Below, in pieces: positions 56,410 to 64,000 of a DNA stretch of 64,000 nucleotides (position 1 is its first letter; every line of letters starts with the position of its first letter). Made by a program: the position numbers and the translations under genes. The notes under the pieces were generated by a model. That model ran no database searches. It worked only from the letters and a program-made list of their open reading frames with translations, and was not told the origin of the DNA. The stretch is from positions 22,050,955-22,114,954 of the forward strand of contig NC_088305.1 in the NCBI RefSeq assembly GCF_032854445.1, written 5' to 3'. Source of the stretch: Liolophura sinensis. Taxonomy: Eukaryota; Mollusca; Polyplacophora; Chitonida; Chitonidae.

Positions 56410-59400
56410 ATGGCTCTGAATGTTGTCTCACTAAATTGTCAGGGTTTGCTTTCGGACTGGAAGCAATTTTCCCTTGGCCATACCTTCAGGTCATTAAAAG
56501 CAGATGTTGCTTCTCTACATGAGACGCACTTTACTGACATCAATGACGTAACCCGGTTTGAAACAGCTGTGAAAGGGAAAGTCTTTTCCTCTTCCGGCTC
56601 GAATCATAGAGCGGGCACGGCTATTGTGTTTCTTGCTTCTTTCCTCGCCTCTGGGACCATAGTGTCATCTGTCACTGATCCCGGTGGTCGTTGGGTCAAG
56701 GTTGAGGCGGAGTATTCAGGCTTTGATTTTACGTTTGTCGCCGTACATACACCAACATATGTTCCTGACCGTCGTCGGTTTTTCCAAGGTGTAGAAAGTG
56801 TTCTGGGTGATTCAAACAACAACGTCTTCCAGGCCGGCGATTTCAATTGCGTCTTAAATCCTCTAATAGATAGGCGAAGCACGGCCGCGGTAGCTTCTGA
56901 TTCGTCTACTGCTCCCTTGGCAACTTTGATAAAAACATATTCTCTGTCGGATACTTTTAGGTTCCTTCATCCTGATGCCCATGAATACACTTGGACCTCG
57001 CCAACTGGTGCGCACTCTTCGCGTCTGGATAGAGTGTATTGTAGCAAGGATCTCCTTGGACATCTGGTTCATGCAGGTCATGAACCCACTGCCATGTCTG
57101 ATCATACTATGGTCACAGCCAAATTTGATTCAGGGGATTGGGTAGAGAAAGGTCCGGGGTTCTGGAAGCTCAACGTCAGCTTTTGAATGACGAAGAGTTT
57201 CACAAGAACATGCGAGATTATTTTGCCGCTTGGATGTCAAAGAGGGATTCTTTTAGGTCTGCTGCTGAATTCTGGGAGGAGGGCAAATCTGGGCTTAAGC
57301 GGGTGGCACTGTCGTACAGTAGAGCTAGGGCACGTCGCTGTAAACGGGCTCAACGTAAACTGCTAAAGGATTACAACAAGGTCTCTAAAAGAGTTAGTGA
57401 TGGGGAGACCCATCTAGTTGACCTGTTGGAAGGTCTAAACGTAAAGTGCGGGCTGGTGAGCAACAGGCTTATAAAGCAGCCGCCGTTCGTGCCAGAGTCA
57501 AGTGGCAGGTGGAAGACGAGAACCCCACTCGCTATTTCTGTTCTTTGGAGAAGTCGCGTGCTACTGAAAAACTTATCCGCGAAGTAGCAACTCCTAATGG
57601 CCGTTCAGTCCGGTCCACCGAGGATTTATTGCAGGCCACATGCGATTTCTACCAGAGCCTCTTCACCTTAGAGGGAGTTGAGAGAAATTGCATGGAGGAG
57701 TTGATCTCCCAGATCTCCCAGATCTTGCCTCCTCAGCAGGCTGCGATCTGTGAACAGCTGTTCACTTTGGAAGAGCTGCACTCTGCAGCAAAATCCATGA
57801 CGCTGAACAAGTCCCCCGGTATCGATGGTCTTCCTGTCGAACTGTATTTGGCTTTCTGGAATGTGCTAGGCCCTATCCTGCTGGACGTTGCCAACAAGGC
57901 TTTTGAGCAGGGTGAGTTAACCAATTCAATGCAGCAGGCTCGTTCACAAGCGGGGGCCAAAAGAGGACCTGCGGAATTGGAGGCCGATTTCACTCTTGTG
58001 TGCCGATTATAAGATCATCACGAAGGCGCTAACCCGCAGACTTGGATCCGTGATGGCCTTGTTGTTCAGTGATCAGACCTGTTCTGTGCCAGGGAGGTCA
58101 ATCCTCACCAATAGCTTCCTTGTTCGGGACCTTATAGAGCTGGTCGAACACGAGGATATCGAGGCGGCAATCATAAGCCTTGATAAGGAGAAGGCTTTCG
58201 ATCGTTTGAATGGGCTTTTATGAACAAAGTGTTGGAGCGGATGGGGTTCGGGCCTGTTTTTTTGTAAATGGATCCGGCTTCTTTACAAGTCCCCTGTAAG
58301 TCGTGTAATGGTGAATGGTTTTATTGGTGACCCTGTTCTCCTCGAGCGTGGAGTTCGCCAGGGCTGTCCTCTGTCTCCCCTGCTTTACGTTCTGGTCGCA
58401 GAGGTTCTTGGGGTGGTTGTGAGGTCTTCTGACATGAAGGGAGTGAGAGTCCCTGATGTCGAAGAACCGATCAAAATCTCCCAGTATGCCGACGACGCAT
58501 CTCTCTTCGTGGGAGATGATGAAGACTTCCACATTGCTGAGACGATCTTGAATAAGTTCCAGAAAGCATCTGGCTGCAAAGTCAACAGATCCAAGTCAAA
58601 AGGGTTATTCTTGGGTGCTTGGAGGGGTCGTGCTGATACTCCCTTGGGTATTGAATGGTCACAGGATCACGTCAAACTCTTGGGGGTAAAACAAGGTGCA
58701 AAAAACGCGGCTTCTGTTAACTGGAATGACCACATCCAGAAGGTCGGCAGAACCCTCAAGGGGTGGAGCAAGAGAGGCCTAAGCATTGTTGGGCGAGTCC
58801 TTGTGTTAAACGTGCTGGCAATGTCGAAATTGTGGTATGTTGCCTCAGTTTTTGACTTGCCGGCGGATAAGGAGAACACATTAGTTGGGATGTGTCGGGA
58901 TTTTTTGTGGAAGAGTAGAAAGCCTCTGGTCTCTTCCAAAGTTTGTACCCTCCCCAAGGCAAGTGGAGGTCTAGGCCTCGTAGATATCCCTAAGAAGGTT
59001 CAGTCCTTAAAGCTGGCTTTTTTGGAGCGGCTTATGTTGAGTTCGCCTCGGTGGGCTCAGGTAGGCCGGAGGTTTGTGGCGTCATAAAGTGAACCCCACG
59101 CTGTGGTTGATTTTTTCCGGCTGCTTAAAGCTCCAACGCGTTTCAGTTCTCTTCCTCGGTGGTACTTCGACCATCTGAAAACCTTCTTTAAGCTGAAACG
59201 GACTGAGGCTGATCCGGTTTCGTGGCAGGAAGCTCTGGATCAGCCTTTGTATGGAAATCCCCTAATTTTGGGAGAGGGTGGAAGACCCTTGATGCCTGGT
59301 AAGACGTCCACGCCCAGTTTCCGGCGATTGTCGGATATTGTGGATGGAGGCATCAGAGTGTGGCTGGTCTTGGAGTCGGTCAATTGGCGTCACCTAGCAG

Positions 59401-60170
59401 CTGTGCGAAGGGCAATACCGAAGGCATGGTTCAATCTGCCGGATACTGTCACGAATCCCAGCCGGACGAGGTATCAAGTTAACCAACAGGACCTTTCTCA
59501 GCTTTCCTCCAGGAGATGGTATCGGATCCTTCTGGTGGACAACAGTGTAACCCCCGCCGGAGTCCAGAAGTGACAACAGTTGGGTTCGGTGCCATCGTCC
59601 TGGAAGAACTTGTTTTTATCGCTCTGGAAGTCTGGGGTAGACAACCGAGCTAAGGAGGCTGTTTGGCTGCTGTGGCACAGACAGTGGTGGGTCGGGCAGA
59701 AGTTAGTCCGAGCAGGACTGTCTGCATCTGCCGACTGCCCTTTGTGCTCGTCTCAGGACGAGACCGTAGAACACCTTGTGTGGCATTGCCCGGTTGCGTC
59801 CAGCATGTGGCAGATGTTGGAACGGACAATTGGGCGCCTCCTTGGACGAGGGTTCTCGTTCAGCCTGAAAGATGTGTTGTGGGGAGACTTGAGACAAGTG
59901 CCGCCTTCATTGAAACCGGTTGTCAGGGATCAGGTGTTTCTTTGTATCTGGTCAATTTGGAGGCATCGGTGCTACGTGGTAGCACACAGTCACGTGATCG
60001 ACCATCTTAAGGTGGTGCCCAGCCTTTTCCACAGGGACCTGCAGTACCACTTGCTGACTGTTTTTGAACGGCATCGCAGGCTCGGAAAGTTGGCGACATT
60101 CAAGACCACCTGGTGTCGCAATTCTATTCTTTGCGTTGTGCGGAACGGCAGGCCCGTTGCCCAATTTTAA
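56410..60170 (+). pseudogene. Tx1-like ORF2, APE endonuclease and reverse transcriptase (frameshifted)
   Basis: Starts MALNVVSLNCQGLLSDWKQF. The endonuclease, with ETHF, AGDFNCVL and SDHTMV, runs to ~57170. RT follows in pieces: 57446-58012 (SPGIDGLPVELY), 57996-58223 (motif A LDKEKAFD) and 58308-59087 (GVRQGCPLSPLLYVL, QYADDASLFV). The C-terminal part, 59103-60170, contains CPLCSSQDETVEHLVWHC, a CX2CX8HX4C motif. Frame changes lie near 57170, 57440, 57960-58000 and 58220, with stops at 59085 and 59571. Catalytic motifs are otherwise preserved, so decay is moderate. Confidence 0.85.
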
Positions 60171-60432
60171 TCTCGCAATTGTTCGTGACCTGGTGTCATA
60201 ACTTCACGTTTTCAGCAGTTCCGCCTATTTTGAGGCGGAAGTTTTACTGTAAATTTTAATGGATATTTGTTTCTTGTGTCTGTCCTGGCTCCATCTGTGT
60301 GCCGGTTGTGACGTTTTAGTCATATAATGATGGGCTGGTCCTGTCAGTAAGGATGTAGGTATGTTTTACATATCGCGGACAGATTTGGTTCTGTTTTCCC
60401 ACAGCCTAGATTGCTGTGGCGTACAAAAAAAA
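60171..60432 (+). other. 3' UTR of the Tx1-like element
   Basis: Non-coding. It ends in a 7-bp stem CCACAGC/GCTGTGG (60399-60419), then GCGTAC and A9. Confidence 0.7.
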
Positions 60433-60597
60433 AGATAGACTATCCCTTAACAAACAGGTAAAGACAATAACCAACACAAAAGACCAGGGTAGTCAACCTG
60501 AAAACTTTTTTTTTTTAAATTTTTTTCGAACTCGAACAGTGAACACATCAACGAATGAACGAATAAATACATGCTGTAAGTGTCCATTATTTTGTTG

Positions 60598-60984
60598 TCA
60601 CGGTGAGATATGTCTCGTTATGACGATTGTATCGCCAACATGAAAGTCCCGACACTGGTCAATGTTTATAATGCGCACCACCCTAGTCATCTCCCTGTAA
60701 AAAACACACATAGGTAGAAACAAATCAAAACGAGAATGAATGAAGGGAAAAACAAAAAAAAAAGCTGGGTAAGGGTGGTGCGGTTAAAAAAAACACTCAC
60801 TCGGTCATCGTCTGGATGGCCTGGGTAGCCTGCTTGGGCTGGTTGGCTTGGTTGTTAGGTCGGATTGTAGGCTGCTCGTCAGGTGCAGAGAGGTTGTTGG
60901 CTGTCATCAAATACTCCACGTACATCTGGGCGAATGCCGGGTTCGATTTGTTGATCGGTGTATCATTTAAAAACTGCCGCACTT
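60598..60984 (-). pseudogene. Unknown spliced gene, paralog 2: last two exons
   Basis: The minus-strand exon 60984-60801 encodes FLNDTPINKSNPAFAQMYVE, then YLMTANNLSAPDEQPTIRP and a Gln/Asn/Ala linker to TMTE. It ends at donor GTGAGT. The next exon, 60694-60598 (acceptor TTTTTTACAG), encodes EMTRVVRIINIDQCRDFHVG, then DTIVITRHISP and TGA; GA|G joins in phase. The exon pairs with 46816-46915. The C-terminal I-x-I-x-x-C-x-D-F-H-V-G-D pattern loosely recalls RHIM-type amyloid motifs; that is speculation. The upstream exon is cut at 60984 by a family A tail. Not identified. Confidence 0.6.
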
Positions 60985-61055
60985 GTTTTCACCTTGTTCT
61001 CGCCACGATATGGCTGAAATATTGCCGATGTTGCGTTAAGCAATAATCATTCATT
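60984..61055 (+). mobile_element. Family A copy 10: 3' tail only (~72 bp)
   Basis: TTGTTTTCACCTTGTTCTCG followed by the terminal hairpin (with AGCAATA, so one arm is mismatched) and two CATT repeats. Nothing upstream belongs to family A. It is either an extremely 5'-truncated insertion or a member of a short non-autonomous family sharing the tail. Confidence 0.8.
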
Positions 61056-61245
61056 CCTTCCGTACCCTGAGACCTGACTAACCACAGCCTGGTGAGGGAG
61101 AGAGCCGGTTGACCTGCCCGACCTGTGGCCGGGGAAATTTGGCATTGTGAAGACTGCCTGCCTGATATCTATCACTCGGCTTCCAGCCCTCCCCCCCCCC
61201 CCCCCCCCGTGGGGTTTCCGGGGTGATAAGAATAGGACCTCAGCC

Positions 61246-61349
61246 CTCTAGGCAAGCTTGTCGTAAAAGACGACTAACCTAGAGCTCTCCTGTGTGAGCC
61301 CGGTGAATAGAATAGGCTCACATCTTCTCGGTTGTGTGAGAGCCAACCG
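61246..61349 (+). promoter_or_regulatory. Conserved RNA stems in family A 5' UTR
   Basis: CTCTAGG (61246-61252) pairs with CCTAGAG (61278-61284), enclosing GTCGT/ACGAC (61260-61264 with 61270-61274). TGTGAGCC (61293-61300) pairs with GGCTCACA (61315-61322). CGGTTG (61329-61334) pairs with CAACCG (61344-61349; one pair is wobble or offset in some copies). The same arms occur in the other copies, with pairing-preserving changes in copy 2. A role in translation, RNP assembly or cleavage is possible but unproven. Confidence 0.65.
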
Positions 61350-61805
61350 GGAAGCGACCTGTTTGCCGTGCGTTGCGACCCGTAATCTACGAGGACGGGA
61401 TCCTGGTGGCTGAGGGTGTGTTGGTCTTGCGAGATCCTCACGCCCAACACGGCACTTTGGCCCTTACTTGGGGAGAGACGGGAGGTCGGATGGGCCCGGT
61501 CCGATCAATCGGCTTGGTCATGTCTTGCCTCTACGTAGTCCCAATTGCCTCAATAACAGCATATCGTTTGGCGAACAAATATTATTTCTGAAATATCGTT
61601 TGTAGGACTACGTTTTGAGCGGTGGCTCATGGGTCAATCGAGTAGATTGAATTTAACCTGTTGGTATAAATCAATCTGTTCGAGTATACCTCATATGGAA
61701 TCCTTGGTGTCTTTCCTGCTGGGTATCCCCAGGTTCAGACATCGCCCTTGTTGGCACTCCGTGGTGGGTGGGGAACATATGGGGTGAACTTCATACATAT
61801 AAACC

Positions 61806-63155
61806 ATGTCTACATTAAAAATTTCTGCAAATGTTTCCAATTTATCCAACCGAACTTCCTCTCAGCCGACTTTGTTGCCGTGTGTTGATAAAAAGAGGAA
61901 GCTATCTGACTCAATCGATAATGAACAGGACAGCTGGCCGGCTTTCATTGTTCTCTCAACAAAGAGTGAACAAAAGCCGGCCTCCAAAATTCATCCGTTC
62001 CTTTTGAAAAGAGCTCTCCAGGGTGCAGCTGGTACTCTTAAAAATGTTAAAAAGCTGAAATCCGGAGACATTCTCATTGAATGTTTCCGGAGGCAACAAT
62101 CTAAAAATCTGCTGTCACTGAAAAAAATTTCCGATATACCTGTTTTCGTATCCCCTCACAATTCCCTGAACAGCTGTCAGGGAATAATTCGTGATAGGGA
62201 TGCTGATATTATTGACTTAACCGAAGAGGAAATCTGCGAGGAGTTAAAATCACAAGGTGTTGCCAGAGTAAAACGCTTCACTATGAAGAAATCTGGCAAT
62301 GTCATTCAATTAAATACATATCTTTTAACATTCAATACTACATCTCTTCCGTCATATATCTATATTGGCCCGTATAGGGTTAATGTGGCTTTATATATCC
62401 CTAACCCTACACGCTGCTTCACTTGCCAAAAATTTGGCCATGGCAAGGGCCAATGTAGAAATAAACTGGTTTGTTTCCGGTGCGGCAGTGGGGGTCATGA
62501 TGGTTTCGATTGCAACAGCATAGTTAAGTGCTGCAATTGCGGTGGAGGTCACATGGCCTCTTCTAGAGACTGTCCACTGTTCGTAAAAGAAAAGCAGATA
62601 ATCAACCTCAAATTTAAAAACAACATATCTTATCAGGAAGCCCGCAGATTGGTCTTGCCTTCTAATTCCTCTCTGCATACTTCGTTCGCCAATGTGGTCA
62701 AGCGAGTAGTATCTGTTGCTACTCAAACTTCATTGACTTGGCCCATTGAAAACGACAAACCTAGTACCACTTCTGTCAAACTTTCGGCTCAACCTGCGCA
62801 AAACACTTGCTCAACCCAGACTACTTCAGCAGAACAAATAAAAACAGTAAACATTATCGAAAACTCTGATAAACCTGAACCTAATGACAGCATCAAATCA
62901 AAAAACAAACCTCACAGTAATAACAATAAAACTAATAAACCTAGTGGCCCCACAGAGCGTCCCTCTAAGGCCACTAGGGACCCTGTCCAAACTTTTAACA
63001 AGTTTGGGTTGTTGGAGGACGTTGGTCCTTCAGCCTCAGATGCGGAGGTAATGGATACATCACCCGCACCAGGGAGATCTAACAGCCGATCTCCACGGAA
63101 GGGTCGTCCGCGGTCCAAACATAAAGAGAAATCCCCCATACGCCTCCCTCCATAA
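61806..63155 (+). CDS. Family A ORF1: gag-like protein, intact second copy
   Basis: 449 residues starting MSTLKISANVSNLSNR. It has the same architecture as the ORF1 at 17699-19075: N-terminal block (FLLKRALQGAAGTLKN, SGDILIECFRRQQ), IIRDRDADIIDLTEEE, three knuckles (CFTCQKFGHGKGQC, CFRCGSGGHDGFDC, CCNCGGGHMASSRDC), then a Ser/Thr/Lys tail ending SPRKGRPRSKHKEKSPIRLPP. Its stop overlaps the ORF2 ATG as TAATG (63153-63157). It is closer to copies 4, 6, 7 and 9 than to the minus-strand intact copy, so it represents a second subfamily. It probably binds retrotransposon RNA. No lesion is visible. Confidence 0.95.
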   Translation: MSTLKISANVSNLSNRTSSQPTLLPCVDKKRKLSDSIDNEQDSWPAFIVLSTKSEQKPASKIHPFLLKRALQGAAGTLKNVKKLKSGDILIECFRRQQSKNLLSLKKISDIPVFVSPHNSLNSCQGIIRDRDADIIDLTEEEICEELKSQGVARVKRFTMKKSGNVIQLNTYLLTFNTTSLPSYIYIGPYRVNVALYIPNPTRCFTCQKFGHGKGQCRNKLVCFRCGSGGHDGFDCNSIVKCCNCGGGHMASSRDCPLFVKEKQIINLKFKNNISYQEARRLVLPSNSSLHTSFANVVKRVVSVATQTSLTWPIENDKPSTTSVKLSAQPAQNTCSTQTTSAEQIKTVNIIENSDKPEPNDSIKSKNKPHSNNNKTNKPSGPTERPSKATRDPVQTFNKFGLLEDVGPSASDAEVMDTSPAPGRSNSRSPRKGRPRSKHKEKSPIRLPP

Positions 63156-63716
63156 TGTCTTACTTAGACAAAATTATACAGTGGAATTGTCGAGGCCTTA
63201 AGGCAAATTTTATTGAAATAACTCAGCTAGTTCAATCTTTCAATCCAGTTGCCCTCTGTCTTCAGGAAACTCACCTGAAGACACTTGACAAAGATAAAAT
63301 AACACTTAAAAATTATTCATTATATAGTACTTATTCAAATGAAGAAGAGCGAGCTGCAGGCGGCTCCTCGATATTCATAAATAACAGCATTATCCACAGC
63401 CCTGTTGCTCTGAATACAGAGCTTCAGGCTGTGGCCGTTCGTGTTTCATTGTCTAAAACAGTCACATTATGTTCGGTGTATATACCGCCGAACACTTCTT
63501 TGTCAGCCAATGAGTTACATAATCTGACACAACAATTACCCAAACCGTTTGTAATACTGGGAGATTTAAATTCCCATAACCCCCTTTGGGGAAGTAATAA
63601 CATAAATAATAAGGGCAAGATAGTCGAAAACTTCTTATGTAAGGAAGAACTGTGTTATTTCAATGATGGTTCTAATACCTATTTACATCCAGGTAATGGC
63701 GCTTATTCTGCTATCT
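63155..63716 (+). pseudogene. ORF2 N-terminus (endonuclease), disrupted by insertion
   Basis: MSYLDKIIQWNCRGLKANFI, then LQETHLK, LGDLNSHNPLWGS and HPGNGAYSAI are open to 63716. The catalytic GDFN is GDLN here. The downstream half of the endonuclease and all of RT are replaced by copy 12 after GCTATCT. Confidence 0.9.
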
Positions 63717-64000
63717 CCCCCGTGGGGTTTCCGGGGTGATAAGAATAGGACCTCAGCCCTCTAGGCAAGCTTGTCGTAAAAGTCGACTAACCTAGAGCTC
63801 TCCTGTGTGAGCCCGGTGAATATAATAGGCTCACATCTTCCCGGTTGTGTGAGAGGCAACCGGGGAGCGACCTGTTTGCCGTGGGTTGCGACCCGTAATC
63901 TCCGAGGACGGGATCCTGGTGGCTGAGGGTGGGTTGGTCTTGCGAGATCCTCACGCCCAACACGTCACTTTGGCCCTTACTTGGAGAGAGACGGGAGGTC
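63717..64000 (+). mobile_element. Family A copy 12: 5' UTR, continues past window
   Basis: CCCCCGTGGGGTTTCCGGGG begins at 63717 and the conserved stems follow. It gives an exact 5' end for the family, because the interrupted host sequence is known codon by codon. Confidence 0.95.

Larger units (their letters stand above)
54405..60432 (+). mobile_element. Tx1/L1-group non-LTR retrotransposon, complete length but decayed
   Basis: The layout is 5' UTR (~54405-54934), ORF1 with two CCHC knuckles (54935-56315, one frameshift), ORF2 (56410-60170, several lesions), 3' UTR, a terminal hairpin (CCACAGC CTAGATT GCTGTGG) and a 9-base A run ending at 60432. No RNase H is present, and RT motifs (SPGIDGLPVE, YADD) are of L1/Tx1 type. 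It splits a paralogous gene region: 54353-54404 and 60433 onwards together match 46605-46930. GATAGATAG before and GATAGAC after may be the target duplication. Confidence 0.82.
61204..63716 (+). mobile_element. Family A copy 11: 5' half with intact ORF1, interrupted by copy 12
   Basis: Starts after an 18-base C run (61191-61208) with the canonical 5' UTR. It has an intact ORF1 and 187 codons of ORF2, then stops in the middle of an endonuclease codon at 63716, where another family A 5' end begins. The rest, if present, lies outside the window. Confidence 0.95.

Noticed and set aside
60316-60334. Short match between the Tx1 3' UTR (TTTTAGTCATATAATGA) and the SINE candidate at ~53041
   Set aside because: Only about 15 bases with mismatches, too short to claim a LINE-SINE tail relationship.

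Overview
The window is animal nuclear DNA made almost entirely of transposable elements and their wreckage. I found no bacterial-style operon and no complete host gene. Split genes with GT-AG introns, non-LTR retrotransposons, piggyBac, THAP/DDE and hAT transposons, and an (ATTC)n-tailed repeat whose end I recall from gastropod (abalone-like) sequences all suggest a mollusc. That placement is recollection plus inference, not a search result.

The dominant component is one non-LTR retrotransposon family of the I group (Nimb-like), called family A here. It is present as about twelve copies or fragments. The reference copy is 13741-19635 on the minus strand: full length, both ORFs open, a 13-bp target-site duplication, and a TAATG stop-restart between ORF1 (gag-like, three zinc knuckles) and ORF2 (APE endonuclease, RT, RNase H, CCHC). 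Other copies are at about 895-1576, 2400-4005, 4006-4615 (minus), 6182-11224, 22706-24735, 33360-38947, 39341-41006, 47044-52370 with 54031-54352, 60984-61055 (tail only), 61204-63716 and 63717 to the window end. All carry recognisable parts of a structured 5' UTR and/or a hairpin-(ATTC)n 3' tail.

From 11414 to about 35190 the window is one segmental duplication: repeat unit B, a palindromic minisatellite, a hAT-like gene fragment and a family A 5' end, present twice in direct order. Copy 1 later received a 7.25-kb TIR element (13282-20533) that itself carries the intact family A copy. Copy 2 received a 5.7-kb ISL2EU-type DNA transposon (25674-31378), whose pre-insertion site is still visible in copy 1.

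The ISL2EU-type element is the most interesting object. It carries a four-exon THAP-DDE transposase gene on the minus strand and a SWIM-YqaJ nuclease gene on the plus strand. The genes converge from opposite ends and interlock: the last exon of each lies inside an intron of the other. The transposase splice phases agree at every junction; the YqaJ gene has one junction unresolved.

Further right lie RT fragments of another retroelement (39180-41443), a 57-bp CATAGAYGGCGC array, an intact piggyBac element with TTAA target duplications (41960-44577), two paralogous fragments of an unknown spliced gene (46816-46915 and 60598-60984), a decayed Tx1/L1-like element inserted in the second one (54405-60432), and nested family A copies to the end. 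Coding is mostly broken. The four long uninterrupted coding stretches are family A ORF1 and ORF2 at 14004-19075, ORF1 at 61806-63155 and the piggyBac transposase; the ISL2EU main exon is also open.
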